A program made the translations under genes and the position numbers. Shown here piece after piece: positions 1 through 7,020 of a stretch of 15,279 bases of DNA. Numbering within the stretch: the first letter of the stretch is position 1; every line of letters begins with the position of its first letter. The notes under the pieces were generated by a model. It did not search any database, was not told the DNA's origin, and saw only the letters and a list, made by a program, of their open reading frames with translations. Source of the DNA: CAZJPS01 sp964548055 (GTDB lineage: Bacteria; Patescibacteriota; Gracilibacteria; Peribacterales; Peribacteraceae); the NCBI GenBank assembly GCA_964548055.1, contig CAZJPS010000024.1, positions 1 through 15,279 on the forward strand, read 5' to 3'.

Positions 1-65
1 GGCCTATTGAGGCCTTGTGGCATTTGCTGTGTTTCCGGTAACTGTTGTATTTCGGGCCTTGTCAT
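1..65 (-). CDS. Start of an unidentified protein (partial, runs off the window)
   Basis: On the minus strand an ATG at 65-63 opens a frame with no stop to the window edge. It begins MTRPEIQQLPETQQM and is rich in Gln and Pro. It starts 15 bp after the stop of the large VirB6/TrbL-like gene, so the two are probably co-transcribed. I see no Shine-Dalgarno motif, which is usual in this window. Only about 21 codons are visible, so no family can be assigned. From known gene order, VirB6-like genes in these bacteria are often followed by other type IV secretion components such as a PrgI-like protein or VirB4, but nothing visible here proves that. It could also be a chance open frame. Confidence 0.45.
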   Translation of the reverse strand, partial: MTRPEIQQLPETQQMPQGLNR

Positions 66-80
66 ACACGATTGTTTGGA

Positions 81-2042
81 TTATGGATTCCCTGCTGGAG
101 GGTTGGCGCCACCAGCAGGAGGCAAGCGACGAGCGGCGGCAAGAAGATGTGCTCTCTGCACTTGGGTAAATGCGTTTGGCATCGCATGCAGAATTCCTTC
201 TACAATTAGCTCGGCATTGGTATTGGTCAGAGCAGGGTTCGCGGCACGAATTTCTTTCAGAATACGTTCTAGGGCTGCTGTATGCGTTGCAGTCTGCGCT
301 GGATTTGTGAAATCGCTCACGTTGCTATTGATGGTTGTCTGGATGTTGTTGGTATTGCTGCGCACCACTTCGGATACACGCTCGGATTCCGGATGTATAG
401 TGCCACCCGCTCTTCGGCGGGCGAGCATTTCCTGCAGGCGGTCGCCTGGACCTCGTAATCCGTGACCGGAATCGATTTCTGCAAGCGCTTGGCGCGGGCT
501 GAAGCTGCGGCCCAGTTCCAGCGGAGAGGCTGTTCCTCCACCCGGCAATGGAATGAACGGAACGCTGAGAGGTGCTTTTTTGGCCAATTCCAAGGTGGCA
601 TCTCCAAAGCCCTTAATTTTATCTGTAAGCAAGTTTACCATTTCGCCGCCGCCCTTGAGTGCTTCAAACGAGTATTTCCAAATAATAAAGAGCGCAATGA
701 TCATCCACATGATTTGCCACAGGCTGCTGATGTCCGAAAATACGGCAAGAGGGATAGCCTGATTAAAAATGTCCGGGGGAGAGGATTGCGACCCTGCGTT
801 CACCAAAATAAATCCAATGGTAAAGGGAACTGCTACTTTTACGGGAAGCATCACTGCGCCAATAAATTGCTCCATGATCACTTTCTTTGGATTGAATTCT
901 CCAAAGAGATTATCAGGCACCACGTATCCTAGGGCAACCAGCGGCATAAACGCCATCGTGATCCACAGGATTGGAATGCGGAGAAAGAATGCGGCAACAA
1001 GCGCAAGTAGAGGGAAGAAGAGGGCAACGTGGAAGAGCAGTACAATGATGATTTTAATGGGCATAGCTGCTAGACGCAGATAGTCCGTGGCAGTTTCCAA
1101 TTGAACGGGGCCAGCGCCTCCCAGCCGCAAATCATTCAGGTCACTGATTGGTATGAGGGTGCGCAACCTGGCGTGGTTCACAATCAGGCCATTCAAGATG
1201 CCGCTATGCATTTGCATGTGAGTTTGTGCTTCTGGGGAGTTGATGGGTGCAGTTTGAATGCACACCACAGAAGGCACTGGGCATGTCCAACCGGGCATGG
1301 GGTTATCGATAGGGTCAGCGCGTCCAATACGGTCAGCATCGTCAAAGAATGCGTAATTCACCACTATTTCACAGGGCCTAGCCGGCTGCGTTCGAGTGGG
1401 GGGCTGTACGCAACCACCTCCGTCCAGGAGTGATGGTATTTGGTACACCGTGTATGTGAGTACCTGGCTCACATCAAAAACCACACGGGGAATAAACCAG
1501 GAAAAATTCACAAGCACCAGCGCCATCACAAAATGGGGCAAAACTTCCTTTATTTTTGAAGAATCTGCAGTGATGATCATTTGTATTCCACCTGCAATGA
1601 GCGTGAAAGCGAGCCCCAAATTTACGAGATCACGGCAAAGTTGCCAGATTTCGCGGAGCATGTTCACAAGTCCACCTGCCTGCCCGTTTACCTGGAGATC
1701 AAAAATCCAGGCTGGATTCATAACAATATCCAGGAGGATGAACAAGAACCACATTAATGTGTTGAACACCGTGATGAGGAAAAATGCGAGGAACGTCATC
1801 CCCTGAATGAGTGTATTTGCGATAGTTTCGATTGAAGACCCATCCGCCTGTGCGTTGCCTCCGGCAGCCGCAGCACCTCCATTTCCAGCCGCATTTACAA
1901 CATCATTTCCTATTCCTCCACCCGGAGGTACTTGAGCAAGTACTTTTGGGATAAAGTTTACAAACTGCATTCCTTCTCCGTGCAGGACAAAAAGGAGGGC
2001 TATCAGTGCACCACCGCCAAGGATGAGTGTGTGTTTACGCAA
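81..2042 (-). CDS. VirB6/TrbL-like multi-pass membrane protein (probable type IV secretion component)
   Basis: The protein has 653 aa and starts at TTG; an in-frame TGA lies immediately upstream, so this is the longest possible start. The N-terminus has RK followed by a hydrophobic stretch (about residues 5-20) and VLA-Q near 34-37, resembling a signal peptide or first membrane segment. Further hydrophobic segments lie at about 80-105, 137-157, 167-187, 328-352, 353-375, 393-415 and 440-457. A roughly 140-residue hydrophilic stretch (about 188-327) carries four cysteines (211, 224, 254, 261) that could form two disulfides outside the membrane. The last ~170 residues are soluble, Asn/Ala/Pro-rich and end in a PPAGG repeat. 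This layout (membrane bundle plus long polar tail) fits the VirB6/TrbL channel proteins common in CPR genomes. I infer the role from topology; there is no diagnostic short motif. An ATG at codon 25 with GGAG 5 nt upstream is a possible alternative start but would lose the signal segment. Confidence 0.7.
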   Translation of the reverse strand: MRKHTLILGGGALIALLFVLHGEGMQFVNFIPKVLAQVPPGGGIGNDVVNAAGNGGAAAAGGNAQADGSSIETIANTLIQGMTFLAFFLITVFNTLMWFLFILLDIVMNPAWIFDLQVNGQAGGLVNMLREIWQLCRDLVNLGLAFTLIAGGIQMIITADSSKIKEVLPHFVMALVLVNFSWFIPRVVFDVSQVLTYTVYQIPSLLDGGGCVQPPTRTQPARPCEIVVNYAFFDDADRIGRADPIDNPMPGWTCPVPSVVCIQTAPINSPEAQTHMQMHSGILNGLIVNHARLRTLIPISDLNDLRLGGAGPVQLETATDYLRLAAMPIKIIIVLLFHVALFFPLLALVAAFFLRIPILWITMAFMPLVALGYVVPDNLFGEFNPKKVIMEQFIGAVMLPVKVAVPFTIGFILVNAGSQSSPPDIFNQAIPLAVFSDISSLWQIMWMIIALFIIWKYSFEALKGGGEMVNLLTDKIKGFGDATLELAKKAPLSVPFIPLPGGGTASPLELGRSFSPRQALAEIDSGHGLRGPGDRLQEMLARRRAGGTIHPESERVSEVVRSNTNNIQTTINSNVSDFTNPAQTATHTAALERILKEIRAANPALTNTNAELIVEGILHAMPNAFTQVQRAHLLAAARRLPPAGGANPPAGNP

Positions 2043-2046
2043 TCAG

Positions 2047-2078
2047 ATTATAATAGCACTTTTTGGCTTTTTATTCAA
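2047..2078 (-). promoter_or_regulatory. Probable promoter of the VirB6-like gene
   Basis: Reading the minus strand, TTGAAT (2078-2073) is followed after 17 bp by TATTAT (2055-2050). TATAAT at 2052-2047 overlaps the latter. With TATTAT as the -10, the expected transcription start falls on or next to the TTG start codon at 2042, giving an essentially leaderless mRNA. Confidence 0.5.
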
Positions 2079-2272
2079 TATACGGAGGCATGTATAGTTC
2101 CTCTAGCAAATAGCAAAAATCGGGCAGTAATTGTCTATTAGGAACACAATATAAATAATGATATTACAAACTACTTTTAAAAAATAGTGAGTATATTTTG
2201 TATCCAGTGACGTACGTAAAGTTTAGTTATTATGTCAATATTTATATATATGTAAGCCAAAAAGCACGATCA

Positions 2273-2288
2273 CATTGATTGATCAATG
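2273..2288. promoter_or_regulatory. Operator-like inverted repeat
   Basis: CATTGAT (2273-2279) and ATCAATG (2282-2288) are perfect reverse complements separated by 2 bp. The 16-bp palindrome lies about 54 bp upstream of a winged-helix gene, a usual place for an autoregulatory operator. The link to that regulator is inference. Confidence 0.35.
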
Positions 2289-2341
2289 GATTGAATAATT
2301 TTCTTGCACTCATAGTGGCAATGTGAGTAAGGTTTGTGAAC

Positions 2342-2926
2342 ATGTCTTCTGCAGCACTCAAAGCCCTCTTTAGCTCCCAAACGAGAGTCAAATTACTCTC
2401 CACTTTTTTGTTGCATCCAGAGAGTGAATATTTTATTCGTGAACTCACGCGCCTTTTGGGGGAGCAGATTAACTCGATTCGAAGAGAATTAGAGAATTTG
2501 AGAAGAATAGGCCTTGTGAAATCGCGCCATCGCAATCGTAAAAAGTATTATCACGTAGATACAGAATTTCCCCTCTATGCAGATCTCCGTAATATTTTTG
2601 CAAAAGAAGTACAATCGGAAAGCCCACTCATTACCAGCCTTAAAAAGTTACCAAATGTACAGTTAGTGGTATTGGCAGGTTCGTTCACGGGAACAGAAAG
2701 CAAAGTAGATCTTCTTATTGTTGGCCCACTGCAGCGAGAAGTGCTCGAGACGCTTCTCATGCAAGACCCTCAGTACAAGCATGTGAAGTATTCCATCTTT
2801 TCTGAGGCAGATTTCTTATACCGTCTCAGCTTAAAAGATCGCTTTATTCTTGAAATAGTGCAGGATCCTCGCCATCTTACAGTGCTCAATCTCATACAAG
2901 AAAAGATGGCTGAAGCCCAAAAATAG
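2342..2926 (+). CDS. Winged-helix DNA-binding protein with degenerate nucleotidyltransferase-like domain
   Basis: The protein has 194 aa from the ATG at 2342. A GTG two codons upstream (2336) is possible, but AAGG at 2329-2332 is better spaced for the ATG. Residues ~1-80 form an ArsR-like winged helix: a helix around SSQTRVKLLSTFL, the recognition region FIRELTRLLGEQINSIRREL, then the wing GLVKSRHRNRKKYY. The C-terminal half contains VVLAGSFTGTESKVDLLIVG. This resembles the pol-beta/MNT nucleotidyltransferase signature GS-x-DxD, but only one of the two expected acidic residues is present, so catalysis is doubtful. Such HTH-plus-NTase-like proteins are seen in archaea and CPR bacteria as presumed regulators. 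The palindrome at 2273-2288 is a candidate target. Target genes are unknown. Confidence 0.75.
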   Translation: MSSAALKALFSSQTRVKLLSTFLLHPESEYFIRELTRLLGEQINSIRRELENLRRIGLVKSRHRNRKKYYHVDTEFPLYADLRNIFAKEVQSESPLITSLKKLPNVQLVVLAGSFTGTESKVDLLIVGPLQREVLETLLMQDPQYKHVKYSIFSEADFLYRLSLKDRFILEIVQDPRHLTVLNLIQEKMAEAQK

Positions 2927-3074
2927 TGGGGGATAATGAGATTCGATTATTCCACAGGAGCACATGTTTCCATTACTCAGCAAAGTACAGGTTTCTTGTA
3001 TCTGCTTCCAACTGCCATTATGCACCAAAATCCGCTTTACAGAGGGGTAAAAGACCATTAAGCTCTCCCAGCTC

Positions 3075-3542
3075 ATGACATCCCGTCTCTTAACAGATTT
3101 GGCAAAACCATACCAAAAAGGCCTTCCAGAGCTGAAGCCAGGTTTTACTGTGCGTGTACATGAACTTATTAAGGAAGGGGAGAAGGAGCGCACACAAATT
3201 TTTGAGGGTCTGATCATTGCTATACACATGGGTCACACGCCTACAGATCGCACGTTCACCGTACGTCGTATTGCATCAGGAATTGGTGTGGAGCGTATTT
3301 TTGCGTTTCATTCCCCCATGCTTGAGAAAATTGAAGTGAAGAAGGTGGCAAAAGTTCGCAGAGCAAAGCTTTCCTTCCTTCGTGGACGCAAAGGAAAGGC
3401 GGCTCGCATGAGTGAACGCTTTACGGGTGCAGACGAATTTGCAGTGGCCATTGCACCAGCGGTGGAAGCACCAGCGGTAGAAGTGGCAACGGAAGCAGCT
3501 CCCACAGAAGCTGTGAAAGAGGAAAAGACAGAGACGAAGTAA
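3075..3542 (+). CDS. rplS: 50S ribosomal protein L19
   Basis: The protein has 155 aa. Residues ~20-115 follow the L19 pattern closely: PGFTVRVHELIKEGEKERTQ, then IFEGLIIA, FTVRRIASGIGVERIF, FHSPMLEKIEV, and the basic KVRRAKLSFLRGRKGKAARM. L19 sits at the 30S-50S interface of the ribosome. The family is normally ~115-120 aa. Here a ~40-residue tail rich in Ala, Val, Glu and Lys follows (from about residue 117), encoded partly by a 15-bp tandem duplication. The start ATG at 3075 has no visible Shine-Dalgarno site. The gene stands alone rather than in the common rpsP-rimM-trmD-rplS order. The intergenic repeat begins directly at its stop codon. Confidence 0.96.
   Translation: MTSRLLTDLAKPYQKGLPELKPGFTVRVHELIKEGEKERTQIFEGLIIAIHMGHTPTDRTFTVRRIASGIGVERIFAFHSPMLEKIEVKKVAKVRRAKLSFLRGRKGKAARMSERFTGADEFAVAIAPAVEAPAVEVATEAAPTEAVKEEKTETK
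3453..3482 (+). repeat. 15-bp tandem duplication inside the rplS tail
   Basis: GCACCAGCGGTGGAA (3453-3467) is followed directly by GCACCAGCGGTAGAA (3468-3482), with one mismatch. It encodes Ala-Pro-Ala-Val-Glu twice and explains part of the L19 C-terminal extension. Confidence 0.8.
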
Positions 3543-3636
3543 ATCCCAAATCCTAAGAACCAAATCTCAACAATAAAAATTATTCTGATTACGGACGAAT
3601 CGCCTTTTGGTCATTGGGATTTGGGTTTTGAGATTT
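3541..3636. repeat. Inverted pair of intergenic AAATCCC-type repeats
   Basis: Copy one spans about 3541-3570 and copy two about 3613-3636 in the opposite orientation. AAATCTCAA (3562-3570) is the exact reverse complement of TTGAGATTT (3628-3636). AAATCCC (3541-3547) pairs with GGGATTT (3616-3622), and CCCAAAT (3545-3551) pairs with ATTTGGG (3619-3625). About 42 bp lie between the copies. The pair could fold into a long imperfect hairpin that ends or protects the rplS transcript. It also overlaps the -35 of the next gene. A related copy lies at 10023-10042, so this is probably a dispersed genomic repeat. Confidence 0.6.
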
Positions 3637-3657
3637 ACTCAAGTGTGAGACTATATC
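3628..3657 (+). promoter_or_regulatory. Promoter of the CsaB-like gene
   Basis: TTGAGA (3628-3633) is followed after 18 bp by TATATC (3652-3657). The -10 ends only 6 bp before the ATG at 3664, so transcription would start at about the start codon. The -35 is contributed by the second copy of the intergenic repeat. Confidence 0.55.
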
Positions 3658-3663
3658 TTACAT

Positions 3664-4626
3664 ATGCGCTGCATGCTTATTGGGAACTATGGAGTCGGTA
3701 ATTTTGGTGATGAAGCTCTGAAAGAATACTTTGTACGAACATTTCCTGAATGCGAATGGTATATAGTTTCTGCTCATCCAACTGGCACACAGGAAGTACC
3801 AAGGCTTCCTACTGGGCTAAGATCATTCTTTGCTCTGGGGTGGGTTCGCACACTCCAAGAATTGCAACGCACAGACGCAGTTGTATTTGGGGGTGGATCT
3901 TTGTTTACAGATAGTGAATCAGTATTTGCATGCTTTCTGTGGTGGATTCATGCAGCAGTAGCGGCACTGTTTGGGAAACCACGATTCTTTGCCTTTCAGG
4001 GTATTGGACCATTTCGTACGAAATTGGGGGAGTGGTTTTGCAAAAGCGCGTTCAAAAATGCAACGTTTGTCTCTGTGCGCGATGAGCAGAGCTTTGCTCG
4101 CATCCAGCCGATACTGAATACAAAAGTAATTCAAAGTTTCGATCCTATCTATTCCGCTTTCTGTAAAGAAAAAGTTGATGTCATTTCAAAAAATGTATTC
4201 ACTGTCATCCCTAGGCACAATTCCAGTGCTTCCTTCAAACAAAGAGCGGTAGACATGGTGAATTCACACAAGTTTTCATCAGTTGTCATTCTATCATTTC
4301 AACCGGATGATGCGCAGGAACAGAAAATTGTAGATGAAATTCAGAAACAGATGCCCGTTCCCACTTGCGTCGTTTCCGCGAAAGCAGTTGCAGACGTTAT
4401 GAAAGCAGTTGGTGAGGCATCCTCTGTTCTTACAGAACGTTATCATGGGGCTTTAGCCGCCATGAGTGCTGGAAAAGCCACAGTTATTGTTGCTCAAAGG
4501 GAAGGGGATAAGTTGGATTCCTTACAGAAAAAGAAAATTGATTGGCAGAAGGCTTTACGGCTTGTGGAAATAGGGGAAGAAGAATTGAGAAAAAGCATTC
4601 GTACGATAGAGAAATCAAATTTGTAG
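3664..4626 (+). CDS. csaB: Polysaccharide pyruvyl transferase, CsaB-like
   Basis: The protein has 320 aa. CsaB-type enzymes transfer pyruvate from phosphoenolpyruvate to a cell-wall polysaccharide sugar, creating ketal groups that anchor S-layer proteins. Visible family landmarks are the N-terminal GNYGVGNFGDEAL (residues 7-19), FGGGSLFTD (75-83), FQGIGP (111-116), SVRDEQSF (137-144) and the C-terminal TERYHGALAAMSAG (257-270). These fit PF04230 and resemble the CsaB subfamily. There is no signal peptide, so it is probably cytoplasmic. At 320 aa it is slightly shorter than typical. The gene has its own near-leaderless promoter and is followed after 45 bp by rarA, with no obvious terminator between. 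The exact acceptor glycan cannot be read from sequence. The symbol is by subfamily resemblance; other pyruvyl transferases remain possible. Confidence 0.85.
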   Translation: MRCMLIGNYGVGNFGDEALKEYFVRTFPECEWYIVSAHPTGTQEVPRLPTGLRSFFALGWVRTLQELQRTDAVVFGGGSLFTDSESVFACFLWWIHAAVAALFGKPRFFAFQGIGPFRTKLGEWFCKSAFKNATFVSVRDEQSFARIQPILNTKVIQSFDPIYSAFCKEKVDVISKNVFTVIPRHNSSASFKQRAVDMVNSHKFSSVVILSFQPDDAQEQKIVDEIQKQMPVPTCVVSAKAVADVMKAVGEASSVLTERYHGALAAMSAGKATVIVAQREGDKLDSLQKKKIDWQKALRLVEIGEEELRKSIRTIEKSNL

Positions 4627-4649
4627 CAGAGAAAATTCTGCGCACGAAG

Positions 4650-4656
4650 AAGGAGG
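4650..4656 (+). promoter_or_regulatory. Strong Shine-Dalgarno site of rarA, unusually far from its start
   Basis: AAGGAGG is the only near-perfect anti-16S complement seen before a gene in this window. It lies 15 nt before the ATG at 4672, longer than the usual 5-9 nt. An in-frame TAG at 4660-4662 rules out an earlier start. Confidence 0.6.
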
Positions 4657-4671
4657 TGCTAGCATCACTTC

Positions 4672-5946
4672 ATGTCTGTGACAGCACCCCTTGCCCATCG
4701 TCTTCGTCCCATTACACTCGAGGATTTTGTAGGGCAACAAGATATTGTAGGGCCTGGTAGCCCGCTCAGAAGAGCCATAGAGGAAGATCGAGTAGGGTCG
4801 GTTATATTGGCCGGTCCTCCTGGAACAGGAAAAACAACACTCGCACGCATTATCGCAGAGGCAACCAGCGCTCAATTTGTGCAACTCAATGCAGTTGTAA
4901 GTGGAGTTAAAGAGCTTAAAACAGTGTGTGAGGAGGCAAAAAAGATGTCAGAGTCCTTCCATCAGCGCACCGTACTGTTTATTGATGAGATTCATAGATT
5001 CAACACATCACAGCAAGATGCTTTACTTCCGTATGTAGAGAGCGGAGCAGTCATTCTCATTGGCGCAACAACACAGAATCCTTATTTTGATGTGAATCAG
5101 GCATTGGTTTCTCGCTCGCATGTGTATCTGTTAAAGCCTCTATCGGTAGAACATCTGGTTCAAGTACTAAAGAGAGCCCTTGTTTCGTCCGATGGATTTG
5201 CTGGGAAAGTGGAAGTGTCTGATGAAGCGCTCCTTCACATCGCTTCCATAGCAAACGGAGATGCGCGCATTGCACTCAATTCATTAGAATTGGCTGCCCT
5301 TACCATGGGTGGAAAGATTGATGCCAAAGCAGCCGACGCAATTTTGCGAGAAAAAGGGAAGAGATACGATGGGCGAGGCGAAGATCACTACAACACTATC
5401 TCTGCATTTATTAAGACATTGCGAGGTAGTGATCCCGATGCGGCGCTCATTTGGCTCTTTAAAATGTTACAAGCGGGGGAAGACCCGCGCTTTCTTTTTC
5501 GTCGCATGGCAATTTTTGCAAGTGAAGATATAGGGAACGCTGACCCAGAAGCTTTGCACATTGTGGCATCTGCGTGGAATGTTTTTGAGCGTGTGGGTCT
5601 ACCGGAGGCTGAATATTTCTTTGCACATGCCTGTATATATTTGGCTCAGGCACCGAAAAGTAATGCAATTACCGTCGCAATGGCGAAAGCAAAAGCGGCT
5701 TTGAAGGCAGCACCTACATTGGAAGTACCCAATCACCTTCGAAATGCACCTTTAAAAGGTATGAAAGAGCAGGGGTATTCAGAGGGATACCAGTATCCGC
5801 ACCATAATCCCCATGCTGTTGTAACGGCAAACTATTTCCCGCTCGGTATGCTTCCACACGTACTGTATGAGCCAAGCGACAGAGGTGCAGAAAAGGAGAT
5901 AAAGGAGCGATTAGAAAAGACCAGAAAAATACTTCGTGGCGCATAA
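4672..5946 (+). CDS. rarA: Replication-associated recombination protein RarA (MgsA/WRNIP1 family AAA+ ATPase)
   Basis: The protein has 424 aa, close to the family length. The N-terminus LAHRLRPITLEDFVGQQ is the classic clamp-loader-like opening. Walker A is GPPGTGKTT (48-56), Walker B is VLFIDEIHRFN (101-111), sensor 1 is GATTQNP (131-137), and SRS at about 147-149 carries the likely arginine finger. The C-terminal half has the RarA-specific stretches YDGRGEDHYNTISAFIKTLR and FLFRRMAIFASEDIGNADP. RarA is a homotetrameric ATPase acting at stalled replication forks and DNA ends. The last ~60 residues vary from E. coli, but the domain is complete. The start is fixed by an upstream in-frame stop. 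It follows the CsaB-like gene by 45 bp and may share its mRNA. It converges with the tsaE fusion gene. Confidence 0.96.
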   Translation: MSVTAPLAHRLRPITLEDFVGQQDIVGPGSPLRRAIEEDRVGSVILAGPPGTGKTTLARIIAEATSAQFVQLNAVVSGVKELKTVCEEAKKMSESFHQRTVLFIDEIHRFNTSQQDALLPYVESGAVILIGATTQNPYFDVNQALVSRSHVYLLKPLSVEHLVQVLKRALVSSDGFAGKVEVSDEALLHIASIANGDARIALNSLELAALTMGGKIDAKAADAILREKGKRYDGRGEDHYNTISAFIKTLRGSDPDAALIWLFKMLQAGEDPRFLFRRMAIFASEDIGNADPEALHIVASAWNVFERVGLPEAEYFFAHACIYLAQAPKSNAITVAMAKAKAALKAAPTLEVPNHLRNAPLKGMKEQGYSEGYQYPHHNPHAVVTANYFPLGMLPHVLYEPSDRGAEKEIKERLEKTRKILRGA

Positions 5947-6000
5947 AAACTAAGAGAGCGCTTTTTGTAGCGTAGAAGCTTTTCCAGATGATCGGGCACG

Positions 6001-6018
6001 TTTCTCTAGGCAGAGAAA
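6001..6018. repeat. Stem-loop between convergent genes
   Basis: TTTCTCT (6001-6007) and AGAGAAA (6012-6018) form a perfect 7-bp stem with a 4-nt loop. It overlaps the stop codon of the tsaE fusion and lies 54 bp past rarA. There is no run of T on either side, so it is not a standard intrinsic terminator. It may still block 3' exonucleases or slow polymerase. Confidence 0.4.
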
Positions 6019-7001
6019 AGATCGCGCTCAACTTTTTTTGCTTCCTCAAGCCAAATTTTGCTTTCTTCACTCTCCTTTCCGCTGCCATATCTTTGAACAA
6101 AATCTTCAAAGCGCTCATCTAAGGTCACCACAGTGTCTTCCCGCACTCTTTTATCGGCGTAGTAGAGAATTTTTTGCTCGATCTTTGTGCGCGCAGGCGA
6201 AGGAAGCCTTAGCCCATGCGGCTCTACAATATCGGCAAGAATTGGGAATTTTTCTGCGCGTAGAAATTCTGCACATGCAGATTCATGCGTCAGCCCCTTA
6301 TATTGCGCTTTCCAATGTGCCCAACATTTTTCAATGTCCCGGTCTGCAGGAAAAGAGGGGCCTACTCCCGCACGAAAATCTACGAAACGAAACAAGTCAT
6401 GGACTTTTGCCGCTGTGATGAGCGTTTCTGTACGGAGAATAATTCCTTTTGCACGTAATGCATCAGCAAGGGTACGGCAGAATGCCGCCACCGCCTCGCA
6501 GTGCCGAATGACATGTGCAGGGAGGTGCAGTTCTTTTCTCCACTGCTCAATAGCTTCCTGAGTAGGAAGAGGTGTGGAATCACGGAAGTCACACACCAGA
6601 GAACGACCTACTGCATCCTCTTTTAAAAAAACGTCAATAGCAGGGCCTAGATCCCTTTGGAAAGGGTTCAACCTCTCGGCCCACTCGATGCACCGTATTC
6701 CGTCGTGGTCTTCTGTTTGCTCTATGAGCCTCAGTGCTTCTTTTTCGTTCAAACGGTACAAATCTATGTGAATATACTCATGAATGCCTTGGTACCGCTG
6801 TTCAAGAGCGTATGTTGGGCTAACAATTGACTGACGAACACCTGCCGCGCTGGCAAAACCTTGGACAAATGTTGTCTTTCCGGCACCCATTTCGCCATAC
6901 AAAAAGACAGTCACTGGCGTGACGTATAACGTATTGAAAAGCGAATTTCCTGCAGCTTTAGTGCTTTCAGCCGTTGGTAAGTAAATGATGCATTTGTCCA
7001 T
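6006..7001 (-). CDS. tsaE: TsaE (tRNA t6A synthesis ATPase) fused to a C-terminal HD-type domain
   Basis: The protein has 331 aa from the ATG at 7001; a TTG six codons upstream (7019) is less likely because it runs into the divergent promoter. Residues ~1-145 are TsaE: Walker A GEMGAGKTT (36-44), SPTYALEQRY (61-70), IHIDLYRL (77-84) and the Walker-B-like IRCIEWAERL (102-111). TsaE is an ATPase of the TsaBDE complex that makes threonylcarbamoyl-adenosine at A37 of ANN-decoding tRNAs. TsaE alone is ~150 aa. The extra ~180 residues look like an HD phosphohydrolase: H167 in RHCEAVA, the doublet H201-D202 in AAKVHDLF, H239 in THES, H262 in EPHG and D283 in YYADKRV. All expected metal ligands are present, so hydrolase activity on a nucleotide or phosphate ester is plausible. 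No stop or frame change lies at the junction. Its substrate is unknown. Confidence 0.88.
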   Translation of the reverse strand: MDKCIIYLPTAESTKAAGNSLFNTLYVTPVTVFLYGEMGAGKTTFVQGFASAAGVRQSIVSPTYALEQRYQGIHEYIHIDLYRLNEKEALRLIEQTEDHDGIRCIEWAERLNPFQRDLGPAIDVFLKEDAVGRSLVCDFRDSTPLPTQEAIEQWRKELHLPAHVIRHCEAVAAFCRTLADALRAKGIILRTETLITAAKVHDLFRFVDFRAGVGPSFPADRDIEKCWAHWKAQYKGLTHESACAEFLRAEKFPILADIVEPHGLRLPSPARTKIEQKILYYADKRVREDTVVTLDERFEDFVQRYGSGKESEESKIWLEEAKKVERDLFSA

Positions 7002-7002
7002 A

Positions 7003-7020
7003 TTTGACCCAAAAGTCAAA
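7003..7020. promoter_or_regulatory. Inverted repeat over the -35 of the M23 peptidase promoter
   Basis: TTTGAC (7003-7008) and GTCAAA (7015-7020) are perfect reverse complements 6 bp apart. The repeat covers the -35 element of the plus-strand promoter and lies just upstream of the ATG of the divergent tsaE fusion gene. A bound protein could affect both genes. No regulator is identified. Confidence 0.35.

Larger units (their letters stand above)
2043..2341. other. AT-rich divergent intergenic region
   Basis: About 299 bp separate the minus-strand VirB6-like gene from the plus-strand winged-helix gene. It is strongly AT-rich and I see no gene in it. It contains the minus-strand promoter at 2047-2078. 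It also contains a loose stem: GTTCCT at 2097-2102 pairs with AGGAAC at 2140-2145, reinforced by TAG/CTA just inside. There is an 8-bp palindrome ACGTACGT near 2210 and the operator-like inverted repeat at 2273-2288. No convincing plus-strand -35/-10 pair could be fixed, although TA-rich blocks near 2226-2250 could serve. Confidence 0.5.

Noticed and set aside
7..1806. Several open frames on the plus strand opposite the VirB6-like gene
   Set aside because: They overlap one long coherent membrane protein, have compositions typical of antisense frames and show no recognisable domain.
5953..5985. Weak hairpins after rarA with short T-runs (CGCT/AGCG and GCTT/AAGC)
   Set aside because: Stems are only 4 bp, too weak to support a terminator call.
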